From: Haematococcus lacustris
Lineage: Eukaryota; Chlorophyta; Chlorophyceae; Chlamydomonadales; Haematococcaceae
Assembly (NCBI GenBank): GCA_030144725.1
Contig: JASKMD010000002.1
Span: 3,303,086-3,367,085 of the forward strand
DNA: 64,000 nucleotides
Reading direction: 5' to 3'
Shown here one piece after another: positions 41,001 to 53,800 of the stretch. The notes under the pieces were generated by a model, which was not told the DNA's origin, did no database searches, and worked only from the letters and a program-made list of their open reading frames with translations. A program made the position numbers and the translations under genes. How positions within the stretch are numbered: the first letter of the stretch is position 1; each line of letters begins with the position of its first letter.

Positions 41001-42432
41001 AAAGGGTCAGGACAAGGTAGTGCCCACGGCATAACCCACCTCGCTTTTCCTCATCTGCGGCCGCTCCGCTTTCACCGTGCTCCTTGACTACCGCGGTCGA
41101 CTTTTGGGTCAGGTCCTGTCGCCTGCGTGTGGTCAACTGCCATCACGACACGGCCACGCCCCCGTGCTGATCAACCATCGTCAGCAGCGTGTACCTGCGT
41201 AGCTTCGCAGTGTGCCGCTCAATGTGCGGGCCCGCCACTGTTGTCCACTGCATCGGGGGTCGCCGCGACCCCAGCTCGTGGTCGGGTACGTCCATGGTGC
41301 AATACCCACAACGGCGCAGCAACCCACGATACCAGCTTCCTTTTAGCGGGCTCAAAATCAAAACCGTACGTCACAATAATGTGCATTCAAGAGCGCCACT
41401 CCTTGCCACCATCACTTCTGCCTATGCTCAACAATCACACAGCTCGTACAGCCTGCCTGCCCGCATAGCCCCTTCAGGAACAACTTCTCTACTCCGATGA
41501 AACATGGAACAGGGTGTTGCCTGTAGGTAATCTCTACAGCTTCCCCACTGCAACTCCACCGGTCGCACCCATGATGACTGCAAACCCCATTCCTGGTAGC
41601 AGGCTCTGTTCCCTAACCACTGGTTAGTCCCCCCACACGGCCTGGCCTTGCTCAACGCAGGCCGGCACAGAGATCTTAATAGAGGGCGATTTCTGTGCAC
41701 GTCACGAGTAGATTAACTTCTCTCATTCAGGTGTCCCCAACTAACAGAAATCCTACCCCTGGTAATCAAAACGACGCCGCGTCCCAGCCACGTGGTCTCT
41801 AATTATGCTACGCACATCCCTGGATAGAGCACTCTGTCAGCTATGAGGTGAAGCGTGTTTAACTTATTCCCGTGCATTGTGTTGAGCGCACTGGCGGCTC
41901 AAACATCAACATTCAAATTCATGCGTGTATTGCTCATGCGGGCCTCGCCGCGATCGACCGCCGCGACCGACGTGGCCCATTAGCCCCTGCAAACAGTCAG
42001 GGACAGTCGCCGCAGTAAAAACGGTCATCACGGCATGCCAAACAGATGCAACTGAGCAGTACAAGGTGTGTAGGCCATTGCTTTGTTACCTTGCTGGGTA
42101 GGTTGGGTCCGATCCCTCATGCCCGCCTTGCGCTGGCATGTCGAGCTCGTGCTCATCTCCGTTGTTGTCCCCTGCTGCTCCTCAGGTGCAGCAACAAGTG
42201 GAGGGGTGAGCAACCCTAGGGCTGCACTAGCACCTGCTGCCAGCTGCTGCCAGGGGGGTGCAGCAGGAGGGGGGGGCAGGTCAGGGGCGGCACCCACACC
42301 AGCTACTTGCTGCTGCCAGGGGGGTGCAGCAGGAGGGGGGGGAGGGTCAGGGGCGGCACCCACACCAGCACCTGCTGCTGCCCCTAGCTCATCCCCATGC
42401 AGGGCGGCTACTGTGTTGCGAACATGAGCCAT
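32023..42432 (-). CDS. GTPBP1/GTPBP2-type translational GTPase
   Basis: A member of the GP-1 branch of eEF1A/HBS1-like GTPases, linked in animals to ribosome rescue and mRNA turnover. In-phase exons: 42090-42432, 40606-40796, 40102-40191, 39482-39658, 38107-38206, 37661-37744, 37369-37491, 36971-37064, 36281-36416, 35531-35627 and 32113(or 32023)-35078. The N-terminal family block is EYKLQLRNPHPIRLQQL then QMKYRLSEGSGECHYYLG. G motifs: G1 GSVDSGKST, G2 SGRTSS, G3 DMGGH, G4 TKVD (split by an intron), G5 region STVTGSGLNLL. Domain 2 reads QVNGVGSVVSGCVLCGH; domain 3 ends AVIHCGNIRQQARLLML. The last exon is nearly 1000 codons because of a 19-residue tandem repeat and Gly/Pro/His-rich inserts. 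The usual final FREGRTK-like strand was not found, so the 3' end may be lost or undetected. An in-frame ATG at 42888 would add a Pro-rich leader. Confidence 0.88.
34218..34600 (-). repeat. 57-bp coding minisatellite in GTPBP1
   Basis: About seven copies of a 57-bp unit encode DQSSDLGSNPAPTNCGPSA (19 aa) in the open GTPBP1 frame, between the G domain and domain 2. The last upstream unit is degenerate (LGSTPAPTRNGLHA). The 57-bp period keeps the frame, as expected if the region is translated. Each unit contains GGGTTCAAATCC on the coding strand, which matches a tRNA T-arm/B-box. Confidence 0.9.
36058..36262. repeat. GGTGCGGTGCGGTGTGATGA minisatellite
   Basis: About 20-bp units with truncated variants, in the GTPBP1 intron directly after exon 36281-36416 on the minus strand. 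Confidence 0.9.
39676..39758. repeat. GGGT/GGGA repeat
   Basis: GGTGGGTGGGTGGGTGGGAG-type tract in the GTPBP1 intron just upstream of exon 39482-39658. It is G-rich on the plus strand. Confidence 0.9.
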
Positions 42433-42439
42433 GACAAGA

Positions 42440-42885
42440 CCCTTCAGCTTGGGGGGCTGGGATTGGAAGGGGTTAGCAGGGGTGGGAGGGCAGGGGGGGG
42501 GCTGGGAGGGGGTGGGAGGGGGGTGGGAGGGGGTGGGAGGGGGGTGGGAGGGGGTGGGAGGGGGTTGGGAGGGGGGGGTTGGGGTTGGGAGGGGGTAGCG
42601 GGGGTGGGAGGGCAAGGGGGGGGCTGGGAGGGGGTGGGAGGGGGGGTGGAGTGCGGGGCTGAGGTTAGGAGGGGGTGGCGGGGGTGGGAGGGCAGTGAGG
42701 GGGTGGGAGGGGGGGTGGAGTGCGGGGCTGAGGTTGGGAGGGGTAAGTGGGGGTGGGATGGCAGTGACGGGGCTGGGAGGGGATGAGAGGGGGTGGGAGG
42801 GGGGGTTGGAGGGCCGGGCTGGGGTTGAGAGTGGGTGAGAGGAGGTAAGAAGGCGATGCTGGGCTGGGGAGGGGGGGGGGGGCTG
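42440..42885 (+). repeat. G-rich tract upstream of the GTPBP1 start (unit 1)
   Basis: About 445 bp dominated by GGGAGGGGGTGGGAGGGG on the plus strand, directly 5' of the GTPBP1 ATG (42432). It is repeated at 48969-49414 and 57098-57543. Dense G-runs could form quadruplexes in this putative promoter/5' UTR. The minus strand reads as Pro/Ser/His low complexity in frame with GTPBP1. Confidence 0.8.
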
Positions 42886-44349
42886 CAAGGGGCAGTGTCG
42901 GATGGGCTAATCATTCATGCAAGGCAAAATCGGGTCACGCCAATGTCATTATAAGCAGGCCTGATCAACTGATTGCCATGCTTTCTTCTCCAGCAGTTGT
43001 GACGTTGAGTAAGGAACAGAGTTATGTATCGAAAGTCTGGAAAGTCACAGTAGGCAGCTCACAACATGCCGTTTTGTGGATGAGGGTCCCTTTTCTTGTG
43101 TGACTGGCGAGAGAGATAAGCACATTTCCCGCGTTTGCAGCAATGTCGATACATAACATGCCCAGCGATAGCCCTCCAACACCGCCTGCACCAACAAGAG
43201 GCTGGCGGAGCGAGCAAGGCGGGCTGAAATGTGATTGTACTTCCGGCTGGATGCTAGGCGGAGTTCCCTCATTGGTGCCACTACTCACCACTAGAACAAT
43301 CGGTAATGAGCAGCTGAGATGTGTCCGCGCTCGCTTGCGCCGGCATGGACTCTGATGCAAGGATTGACGCGCCGCTTGCCAGTAGATGCGGAGTGATTCG
43401 CAGGTGCCAATGCAACAAACGCTACCGAGTGCACTCTGCATGAAGATGACCAATCCCATGTTGGGGACGCATGACTCTCATACAACCCCGTGACAGCAGT
43501 TTTGTGGCAGAGCATCGAAGTCATGGAGCGTGCTGCCGTGTCTCGTGCTATGTTTGTAGGCCGGCGGTTGAAGTCTGTGGGCGACACCACCTATACCCTA
43601 CCGGCTTGCCCTAGTTGCGCACATGGTGAGCACCAGGTAGTATACATAGGTAGATATGTCAGCAATAGACATAACGCAGCTGAAGTTATTGCAGGTAGCC
43701 TGCTACATGCTCATTACTGCATGGACATGGGATGCAAGGCAAATGGCCAGCTTACGCCATCTAGCACGAATATTAACGCGCAACCAGTTGCTTTGCACAG
43801 TCCAATTACAACTTGCGGCTGTAACAAAATGTATGCTTGATCGCCGCACACAATGCTTGTTCGCTCGGAACATACTTTGCTGTTGCCAAGTCAGCGAGGT
43901 TTCTGCCAGCCCGCGCCCGCCTTGCGGAGCAGGTATCCATGCAAGCCCTTCAACCGGCCCCAACTCTTTCTCTTGACAGACGGGCCTGAGGCCATCGTGC
44001 AGGCGACTTCACTGCTCGCATAGTATAGCGGACAGGGCGGAAGCACCCGCACAAGGCATTGGCGTGAGTCCCACAGCAAGAACTATGCGCACAATGGTCT
44101 GAACGTGTGTCAGTGCCTGCAGGCACAACAATTTGACCCGCCACAGACTCAGTCGCCGCATGCTGGTACCAGCCTCTCAGCTAGCCTTGCTGCAGATGTT
44201 ACTTACGATGGTATCATTGCTGAGGTGCCAGTCAAACCAGCCAGCTTGTATGTACGGGTGAGCTTGCTTACCTGCTGGAAGGCCAACAGTTCCAGCATCC
44301 AGTATGCAACGACTGCAACAAAACATTGCCCTGCTTGTGCTGGTCGAAG
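42886..44349. promoter_or_regulatory. Shared intergenic region between GTPBP1 and CysA (unit 1)
   Basis: The start of GTPBP1 (minus) and the first firm CysA exon (plus, 44350) face away from each other, so this 1.5 kb should hold both promoters and the missing CysA 5' exon(s). Candidate leader pieces on the plus strand are an ATG frame at 43523 (MERAAVSRAMFVGRRLKSVG, ending at a CAG/GTAGTA donor) and an open stretch ending KPASLYVR at a donor near 44258, in phase with the exon at 44350. Neither is certain. The region is repeated at about 49415-50878 and 57544-59007. Confidence 0.45.
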
Positions 44350-46675
44350 GTGCGGCGTATGGTGAAGCATTTCAACACAGCCAAAGGCGTGTTCAAGGCT
44401 GTAGATGGGGTGGATGTGAACGTGGAGCCCAGCACCATAGTGGCACTGCTGGGCCCCAGCGGGTCTGGCAAGACCACCCTATTGAGGCTGGTGGCAGGCC
44501 TGGAGACGCCCACCAGCGGCAGCATCCTGTTTGATGACTGGGACGCCACTAATACGCCAGTGCAGGACAGGCAGATTGGGTTTGTGTTTCAAAGCTATGC
44601 GCTGTTCAACCATCGCACAGTCGCGGAGAACATAAAGTTCGGTCTAGAGGTGGGGATGGGACGGGGGAAGAGAAGGGCTTTCCAGGCTGTGTTTTGGCTC
44701 ATGTGAATAGGCGCATGGCTGATCTTCGCGTTTGCCCTGCAGCTCTGAGTCAGGCAGGCTGTGTTCATGACCGTGCTAGTTTTATCATGGCTCAGCCACC
44801 AGCAGGCACTATCAAGACAGTTTGTCAGTCAGTTGGGTGCTCTGCTGGAAAGGATAGCCCACTTAACAAGTGGCAGGCTCACAGAATGCACGCAGTAAGC
44901 AGGCCATTTAATCTGCCATCCTGGGACACGGGCAGGGACAGCTACAAAGCAGCAGAAAGCAGGGCGCAGCAGCAGACAGGTCGGCAGCAGGGTGAGGAGG
45001 GGTTCAATGCTGGTAGGCATCAGCAGTGGCTGGCAGCAGGGCGAGGAGTGTTCAATGCTGGCAGGCATCAGCAGTGGCTGGCAGCAGGGCGAGGAGGGTT
45101 CAATGCTGGCAGGCATCAGCAGTGGCTGGCAGCAGGGCGAGGAGGGTTTAATGCTGGCAGGCATCAGCAGTGGCTGGCAGCAGGGTGAGGAGGGTGTAAT
45201 GCTGGCAGGCATCAGCAGTGGCTGGCAGCAGGGCGAGGAGGGTTTAATGCTGGCAGGCATCAGCAGTGGCTGGCAGCAGGGCGAGGAGTGTTCAATGCTG
45301 GCAGGCATCAGCAGTGGCTGGCAGCAGGGCGAGGAGGGTTTAATGCTGGCAGGCATCAGCAGTGGCTGGCAGCAGGGCGAGGAGGGTTCAATGCTGGCAG
45401 GCATCAGCAGTGGCTGGCAGCAGGGCGAGGAGGGTTCAATGCTGGCAGTCATCAGCAGTGGCTGGCAGCAGGGCGAGGAGGGTTTAAAGCTGGCAGGCAT
45501 CAGCAGTGGCTGGCAGCAGGGCGAGGAGGGTTTAATGCTGGCAGGCATCAGCAGTGGCTGGCAGCAGGGCGAGGAGGGTTTAATGCTGGCAGGCATCAGC
45601 AGTGGCTGGCAGCAGGGCGAGGAGTGTTCAATGCTGGCAGGCATCAGCAGTGGCTGGCAGCAGGGCGAGGAGGGTTTAAAGCTGGCAGGCATCAGCAGTG
45701 GCTGGCAGCAGGGCGAGGAGGGTTTAATGCTGGCAGGCATCAGCAGTGGCTGGCAGCAGGGCGAGGAGGGTTCAATGCTGGCAGGCATCAGCAGTGGCTG
45801 GCAGCAGGGCGAGGAGGGTTTAATGCTGGCAGGCATCAGCAGTGGCTGGCAGCGGGGCCACGTGGAGAGTGGCAGCAGGTATGCCGGCCACAGTCAGGGC
45901 CAGTGTCACACGCGCCAGCGCTACTGCAGAGTCCTCTCCCCGCAGGCATGTGGGGTGGGCCACTCTGCTTCACATACTGGTGTGTGGAGTGGGTCATCCC
46001 GTTGGGGTAGAGCCAGGTTGGGGCCATCCTGCTCCTGCTACTAGCGAGCGGTATGAGCCACCCTGCCCCAGCCTGGCAGCCCTGAGCCTGATGTGCCCCT
46101 CTCTGCAGGTGCGGGGTCTGAAGATTGACCACAGCAAGCGGGTGGCTGACCTACTGGAGCTGGTGCAGCTGGAGGGGCTGGGCGATCGCTTCCCACGCCA
46201 GCTCATCTGTGCATGCACCCTCCCACCTTGCCTCTGCGCAACAACCACACAGCTTCCAGCGCCTGCCTCTCAGAACTGTCATGTCCAAAGTGTCCCTTGT
46301 CTGATACTGCACAGCGACTGGTGCCCTCCTGGCCTAATTTCACCGTTCCCAGCTTCTCCCAGCTTCTCCCAGCTTCTTCGAGCTACTCCCAGCTACCCCT
46401 AGTCTCACCCCCAGCCTCAATCTCATGAATGGCCCCTGCATGGCCCCTGGGTCTTTCTCATCCCACTTTTCTCTCACACCCTCACTCCATTCCTCATGCT
46501 GACCTTGACTTGCCTCCCCTGCAGGTTGCTGCTGCTGGACGAGCCATTTGGCGCCCTGGACGCAGTCGTGCGCAAGTCGCTGCGCTCTGGGCTGAAGGAG
46601 ATTGTGCGCAGCGTGGGGGTCACCACCATCATTGTCACGCATGACCAGGAAGAGGCGTTTGACCTGGCAGACAAG
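44350..46675 (+). pseudogene. cysA: Truncated CysA-type ABC ATPase, copy 1 (no LSGGQ exon)
   Basis: Exons 44350-44649 (Walker [11 protein letters not shown]-loop FQSYALF), 46109-46204 and 46525-46675 (Walker B LLLLDEP, D-loop GALDA, switch THD). The 152-bp exon seen in copy 3 is cut after PRQL: positions matching 63046-63401 are absent at the junction 46205/46206, removing the ABC signature, the splice donor and most of the next intron. Reading on gives [11 protein letters not shown]... and a stop. The unit ends 284 bp after the Walker B exon, so the C-terminal part is also missing. It cannot encode a working ATPase. Confidence 0.88.
44983..45858. repeat. 48-bp minisatellite in CysA intron 1, copy 1 (about 18 units)
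   Basis: The unit AATGCTGGCAGGCATCAGCA followed by GTGGCTGGCAGCAGGGCGAG and GAGGGTTT repeats without spacers between CysA exons 44350-44649 and 46109-46204. Variants differ at GTGTTC/GGGTTC/GGGTTT, AATG/AAAG, and GCAGGC/GCAGTC/GTAGGC. The 48-bp period leaves several frames open as 16-residue repeats. Confidence 0.97.
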
Positions 46676-47134
46676 GTGGGTCATGTACAGCAGCAGGCAA
46701 GCAGCCCAGGTCCTGGGTTGGGCGGGGGCCCATCACCAGGGGCTGAGTCAGCCCAGGCTAGCTTAGGCCAGGCCGGAGCAGGTCAAGCCAGGTCAGGTCA
46801 AGCCAGGTCGAGCCAGGTCAGGCCAGGCCAGGCCGAGGTCAGGTCAGGCCAGGCCAGGCCGGGTCAGAACAGGTGGAAGTAGGTGAGGGACGGGTCAGTG
46901 AAGGAGGGGAAGGCCGGCAAAAAAAGGGCTTGATGGGCTGAAAGGGCTCATGCTGCTCGCTAGCGGGTGCCATGGCAAGCGACATCAGTCCTACCCAGCC
47001 CCGCCCCTCTTGCTGCTGGCAGCCACTGCAGCTGTCGGCCAACTCGGATCACCTGGGCAGCCCATTGCCCACTGTCTTATAACAGCCCCTGATCCACATG
47101 CAGCCTGCAGCCAGGCTTGGGCATGTGGCCCCAC

Positions 47135-48961
47135 CTCATTCTCCGCTGGCAGCCAGGTGCAGCTTGGGTCTATTGGCTCCAGCTTCTGCTGCAGCGCTGC
47201 AGCAATGTTGATGGCCTTCAGCCGGTGCCTGTTGCTGCGGGCCTGCTGGGTCAGGACCCGCTGCTCATCGCGCCGCCGCAGACTCTGATCAGCGTAGGGC
47301 AAGCTGGAGTCCTGAGGCACAGATTCTGCATGCAGATTAAGCACTCCATGGCCATGAGTGACAGGCTTGCACTGTGGCATCAAATGAGTGAGGCAGGGGG
47401 GCACAACTGGAGTGTACTGCCAGTCTGAGAGCCCTTGTGGACTTGCACGCATGGCTTCAATGTGCTGTGCTTTGCATGGTGTGCCTCATGGCCTGCGGCC
47501 TGGCTCAGCACGTTCTCTGCATGTGCCCAAAAGGGTCAGGACAAGGTAGTGCCCACGGCATAACCCACCTCGCTTTTCCTCATCTGCGGCCGCTCCGCTT
47601 TCACCGTGCTCCTTGACTACCGCGGTCGACTTTTGGGTCAGGTCCTGTCGCCTGCGTGTGGTCAACTGCCATCACGACACGGCCACGCCCCCGTGCTGAT
47701 CAACCATCGTCAGCAGCGTGTACCTGCGTAGCTTCGCAGTGTGCCGCTCAATGTGCGGGCCCGCCACTGTTGTCCACTGCATCGGGGGTCGCCGCGACCC
47801 CAGCTCGTGGTCGGGTACGTCCATGGTGCAATACCCACAACGGCGCAGCAACCCACGATACCAGCTTCCTTTTAGCGGGCTCAAAATCAAAACCGTACGT
47901 CACAATAATGTGCATTCAAGAGCGCCACTCCTTGCCACCATCACTTCTGCCTATGCTCAACAATCACACAGCTCGTACAGCCTGCCTGCCCGCATAGCCC
48001 CTTCAGGAACAACTTCTCTACTCCGATGAAACATGGAACAGGGTGTTGCCTGTAGGTAATCTCTACAGCTTCCCCACTGCAACTCCACCGGTCGCACCCA
48101 TGATGACTGCAAACCCCATTCCTGGTAGCAGGCTCTGTTCCCTAACCACTGGTTAGTCCCCCCACACGGCCTGGCCTTGCTCAACGCAGGCCGGCACAGA
48201 GATCTTAATAGAGGGCGATTTCTGTGCACGTCACGAGTAGATTAACTTCTCTCATTCAGGTGTCCCCAACTAACAGAAATCCTACCCCTGGTAATCAAAA
48301 CGACGCCGCGTCCCAGCCACGTGGTCTCTAATTATGCTACGCACATCCCTGGATAGAGCACTCTGTCAGCTATGAGGTGAAGCGTGTTTAACTAATTCCC
48401 GTGCATTGTGTTGAGCGCACTGGCGGCTCAAACATCAACATTCAAATTCATGCGTGTATTGCTCATGCGGGCCTCGCCGCGATCGACCGCCGCGACCGAC
48501 GTGGCCCATTAGCCCCTGCAAACAGTCAGGGACAGTCGCCGCAGTAAAAACGGTCATCACGGCATGCCAAACAGATGCAACTGAGCAGTACAAGGTGTGT
48601 AGGCCATTGCTTTGTTACCTTGCTGGGTAGGTTGGGTCCGATCCCTCATGCCCGCCTTGCGCTGGCATGTCGAGCTCGTGCTCATCTCCGTTGTTGTCCC
48701 CTGCTGCTCCTCAGGTGCAGCAACAAGTGGAGGGGTGAGCAACCCTAGGGCTGCACTAGCACCTGCTGCCAGCTGCTGCCAGGGGGGTGCAGCAGGAGGG
48801 GGGGGCAGGTCAGGGGCGGCACCCACACCAGCTACTTGCTGCTGCCAGGGGGGTGCAGCAGGAGGGGGGGGAGGGTCAGGGGCGGCACCCACACCAGCAC
48901 CTGCTGCTGCCCCTAGCTCATCCCCATGCAGGGCGGCTACTGTGTTGCGAACATGAGCCAT
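47135..48961 (-). pseudogene. GTPBP1 5' fragment (exons 1-2), unit 2
   Basis: Exon copies 48619-48961 and 47135-47325 are intact, including splice sites. Downstream on the minus strand the sequence runs into the CysA intron of unit 1 instead of GTPBP1 exon 3, so any transcript would encode only an N-terminal fragment (about 178 codons). Confidence 0.85.
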
Positions 48962-50878
48962 GACAAGACCCTTCAGCTTGGGGGGCTGGGATTGGAAGGG
49001 GTTAGCAGGGGTGGGAGGGCAGGGGGGGGGCTGGGAGGGGGTGGGAGGGGGGTGGGAGGGGGTGGGAGGGGGGTGGGAGGGGGTGGGAGGGGGGTGGGAG
49101 GGGGGGGTTGGGGTTGGGAGGGGGTAGCGGGGGTGGGAGGGCAAGGGGGGGGCTGGGAGGGGGTGGGAGGGGGGGTGGAGTGCGGGGCTGAGGTTAGGAG
49201 GGGGTGGCGGGGGTGGGAGGGCAGTGAGGGGGTGGGAGGGGGGGTGGAGTGCGGGGCTGAGGTTGGGAGGGGTAAGTGGGGGTGGGATGGCAGTGACGGG
49301 GCTGGGAGGGGATGAGAGGGGGTGGGAGGGGGGGTTGGAGGGCCGGGCTGGGGTTGAGAGTGGGTGAGAGGAGGTAAGAAGGCGATGCTGGGCTGGGGAG
49401 GGGGGGGGGGGCTGCAAGGGGCAGTGTCGGATGGGCTAATCATTCATGCAAGGCAAAATCGGGTCACGCCAATGTCATTATAAGCAGGCCTGATCAACTG
49501 ATTGCCATGCTTTCTTCTCCAGCAGTTGTGACGTTGAGTAAGGAACAGAGTTATGTATCGAAAGTCTGGAAAGTCACAGTAGGCAGCTCACAACATGCCG
49601 TTTTGTGGATGAGGGTCCCTTTTCTTGTGTGACTGGCGAGAGAGATAAGCACATTTCCCGCGTTTGCAGCAATGTCGATACATAACATGCCCAGCGATAG
49701 CCCTCCAACACCGCCTGCACCAACAAGAGGCTGGCGGAGCGAGCAAGGCGGGCTGAAATGTGATTGTACTTCCGGCTGGATGCTAGGCGGAGTTCCCTCA
49801 TTGGTGCCACTACTCACCACTAGAACAATCGGTAATGAGCAGCTGAGATGTGTCCGCGCTCGCTTGCGCCGGCATGGACTCTGATGCAAGGATTGACGCG
49901 CCGCTTGCCAGTAGATGCGGAGTGATTCGCAGGTGCCAATGCAACAAACGCTACCGAGTGCACTCTGCATGAAGATGACCAATCCCATGTTGGGGACGCA
50001 TGACTCTCATACAACCCCGTGACAGCAGTTTTGTGGCAGAGCATCGAAGTCATGGAGCGTGCTGCCGTGTCTCGTGCTATGTTTGTAGGCCGGCGGTTGA
50101 AGTCTGTGGGCGACACCACCTATACCCTACCGGCTTGCCCTAGTTGCGCACATGGTGAGCACCAGGTAGTATACATAGGTAGATATGTCAGCAATAGACA
50201 TAACGCAGCTGAAGTTATTGCAGGTAGCCTGCTACATGCTCATTACTGCATGGACATGGGATGCAAGGCAAATGGCCAGCTTACGCCATCTAGCACGAAT
50301 ATTAACGCGCAACCAGTTGCTTTGCACAGTCCAATTACAACTTGCGGCTGTAACAAAATGTATGCTTGATCGCCGCACACAATGCTTGTTCGCTCGGAAC
50401 ATACTTTGCTGTTGCCAAGTCAGCGAGGTTTCTGCCAGCCCGCGCCCGCCTTGCGGAGCAGGTATCCATGCAAGCCCTTCAACCGGCCCCAACTCTTTCT
50501 CTTGACAGACGGGCCTGAGGCCATCGTGCAGGCGACTTCACTGCTCGCATAGTATAGCGGACAGGGCGGAAGCACCCGCACAAGGCATTGGCGTGAGTCC
50601 CACAGCAAGAACTATGCGCACAATGGTCTGAACGTGTGTCAGTGCCTGCAGGCACAACAATTTGACCCGCCACAGACTCAGTCGCCGCATGCTGGTACCA
50701 GCCTCTCAGCTAGCCTTGCTGCAGATGTTACTTACGATGGTATCATTGCTGAGGTGCCAGTCAAACCAGCCAGCTTGTATGTACGGGTGAGCTTGCTTAC
50801 CTGCTGGAAGGCCAACAGTTCCAGCATCCAGTATGCAACGACTGCAACAAAACATTGCCCTGCTTGTGCTGGTCGAAG

Positions 50879-53800
50879 GTGCGGCGTATGGTGAAGCATT
50901 TCAACACAGCCAAAGGCGTGTTCAAGGCTGTAGATGGGGTGGATGTGAACGTGGAGCCCAGCACCATAGTGGCACTGCTGGGCCCCAGCGGGTCTGGCAA
51001 GACCACCCTATTGAGGCTGGTGGCAGGCCTGGAGACGCCCACCAGCGGCAGCATCCTGTTTGATGACTGGGACGCCACTAATACGCCAGTGCAGGACAGG
51101 CAGATTGGGTTTGTGTTTCAAAGCTATGCGCTGTTCAACCATCGCACAGTCGCGGAGAACATAAAGTTCGGTCTAGAGGTGGGGATGGGACGGGGGAAGA
51201 GAAGGGCTTTCCAGGCTGTGTTTTGGCTCATGTGAATAGGCGCATGGCTGATCTTCGCGTTTGCCCTGCAGCTCTGAGTCAGGCAGGCTGTGTTCATGAC
51301 CGTGCTAGTTTTATCATGGCTCAGCCACCAGCAGGCACTATCAAGACAGTTTGTCAGTCAGTTGGGTGCTCTGCTGGAAAGGATAGCCCACTTAACAAGT
51401 GGCAGGCTCACAGAATGCACGCAGTAAGCAGGCCATTTAATCTGCCATCCTGGGACACGGGCAGGGACAGCTACAAAGCAGATACAAAGCAGCAGAAAGC
51501 AGGGCGCAGCAGCAGACAGGTCGGCAGCAGGGTGAGGAGGGGTTCAATGCTGGTAGGCATCAGCAGTGGCTGGCAGCAGGGCGAGGAGTGTTCAATGCTG
51601 GCAGGCATCAGCAGTGGCTGGCAGCAGGGCGAGGAGTGTTCAATGCTGGCTAGGCATCAGCAGTGGCTGGCAGCAGGGCGAGGAGGGTTTAATGCTGGCA
51701 GGCATCAGCAGTGGCTGGCAGCAGGGCGAGGAGTGTTCAATGCTGGCAGGCATCAGCAGTGGCTGGCAGCAGGGCGAGGAGGGTTCAATGCTGGCAGGCA
51801 TCAGCAGTGGCTGGCAGCAGGGCGAGGAGGGTTTAATGCTGGCAGGCATCAGCAGTGGCTGGCAGCAGGGCGAGGAGTGTTCAATGCTGGCAGGCATCAG
51901 CAGTGGCTGGCAGCAGGGCGAGGAGGGTTTAATGCTGGCAGGCATCAGCAGTGGCTGGCAGCAGGGCGAGGAGGGTTTAATGCTGGCAGGCATCAGCAGT
52001 GGCTGGCAGCAGGGCGAGGAGGGTTTAATGCTGGCAGGCATCAGCAGTGGCTGGCAGCAGGGCGAGGAGGGTTTAATGCTGGCAGGCATCAGCAGTGGCT
52101 GGCAGCAGGGCGAGGAGTGTTCAATGCTGGCAGGCATCAGCAGTGGCTGGCAGCAGGGCGAGGAGGGTTCAATGCTGGCAGTCATCAGCAGTGGCTGGCA
52201 GCAGGGCGAGGAGGGTTTAAAGCTGGCAGGCATCAGCAGTGGCTGGCAGCAGGGCGAGGAGTGTTCAATGCTGGTAGGCATCAGCAGTGGCTGGCAGCAG
52301 GGCGAGGAGGGTTTAATGCTGGCAGGCATCAGCAGTGGCTGGCAGCAGGGCGAGGAGGGTTCAATGCTGGCAGTCATCAGCAGTGGCTGGCAGCAGGGCG
52401 AGGAGGGTTTAATGCTGGCAGGCATCAGCAGTGGCTGGCAGCAGGGCGAGGAGTGTTCAATGCTGGTAGGCATCAGCAGTGGCTGGCAGCAGGGCGAGGA
52501 GGGTTTAATGCTGGCAGGCATCAGCAGTGGCTGGCAGCAGGGCGAGGAGGGTTCAATGCTGGCAGTCATCAGCAGTGGCTGGCAGCAGGGCGAGGAGGGT
52601 TTAAAGCTGGCAGGCATCAGCAGTGGCTGGCAGCAGGGCGAGGAGTGTTCAATGCTGGTAGGCATCAGCAGTGGCTGGCAGCAGGGCGAGGAGGGTTTAA
52701 TGCTGGCAGGCATCAGCAGTGGCTGGCAGCAGGGCGAGGAGGGTTCAATGCTGGCAGTCATCAGCAGTGGCTGGCAGCAGGGCGAGGAGGGTTCAATGCT
52801 GGCAGGCATCAGCAGTGGCTGGCAGCAGGGCGAGGAGTGTTCAATGCTGGTAGGCATCAGCAGTGGCTGGCAGCAGGGCGAGGAGGGTTTAATGCTGGCA
52901 GGCATCAGCAGTGGCTGGCAGCAGGGCGAGGAGGGTTCAATGCTGGCAGTCATCAGCAGTGGCTGGCAGCAGGGCGAGGAGGGTTTAAAGCTGGCAGGCA
53001 TCAGCAGTGGCTGGCAGCAGGGCGAGGAGTGTTCAATGCTGGCAGGCATCAGCAGTGGCTGGCAGCAGGGCGAGGAGGGTTTAATGCTGGCAGGCATCAG
53101 CAGTGGCTGGCAGCAGGGCGAGGAGGGTTCAATGCTGGCAGGCATCAGCAGTGGCTGGCAGCAGGGCGAGGAGGGTTTAATGCTGGCAGGCATCAGCAGT
53201 GGCTGGCAGCAGGGCGAGGAGGGTTTAATGCTGGCAGGCATCAGCAGTGGCTGGCAGCAGGGCGAGGAGGGTTTAATGCTGGCAGGCATCAGCAGTGGCT
53301 GGCAGCAGGGCGAGGAGGGTTTAATGCTGGCAGGCATCAGCAGTGGCTGGCAGCAGGGCGAGGAGGGTTCAATGCTGGCAGGCATCAGCAGTGGCTGGCA
53401 GCAGGGCGAGGAGGGTTTAAAGCTGGCAGGCATCAGCAGTGGCTGGCAGCAGGGCGAGGAGGGTTTAATGCTGGCAGGCATCAGCAGTGGCTGGCAGCAG
53501 GGCGAGGAGGGTTCAATGCTGGCAGGCATCAGCAGTGGCTGGCAGCAGGGCGAGGAGGGTTTAATGCTGGCAGGCATCAGCAGTGGCTGGCAGCAGGGCG
53601 AGGAGGGTTTAAAGCTGGCAGGCATCAGCAGTGGCTGGCAGCAGGGCGAGGAGGGTTTAATGCTGGTAGGCATCAGCAGTGGCTGGCAGCAGGGCGAGGA
53701 GGGTTTAATGCTGGCAGGCATCAGCAGTGGCTGGCAGCAGGGCGAGGAGGGTTTAATGCTGGCAGGCATCAGCAGTGGCTGGCAGCAGGGCGAGGAGGGT

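Larger units (their letters stand above)
40431..46959. repeat. Tandem segmental duplication, unit 1 (6529 bp)
   Basis: The sequence from CTAGCGGGTGCCATGG (40431) recurs at 46960 and 55089 with near identity over kilobases. Unit 1 contains GTPBP1 exons 2 and 1 (minus), the intergenic region and CysA exons (plus). Its left edge lies inside a GTPBP1 intron and its right edge inside a CysA intron. Private differences I noticed include TTCTAACAG at 40547, ACTTATTCCC at 41861, one variant in the G-rich tract near 42570, and absence of the GATACAAAGC duplication before the minisatellite. Confidence 0.97.

Noticed and set aside
42433..42888. Pro/Ser/His-rich extension upstream of the GTPBP1 ATG
   Set aside because: It is in frame but purely low complexity and G-rich; the ATG at 42432 followed by AHVRNTVAALHGDELG is preferred. 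It is kept only as an alternative start in the gene entry.
43022..43590. Minus-strand frames of 99-145 codons repeated in all three units
   Set aside because: They are conserved only because the units are recent copies. There is no domain, and no splice partner fits GTPBP1 phases.
44983..45858. CRISPR-like regular array
   Set aside because: The 48-bp units abut with no unique spacers, and this is a nuclear plant-type genome. It is a minisatellite.
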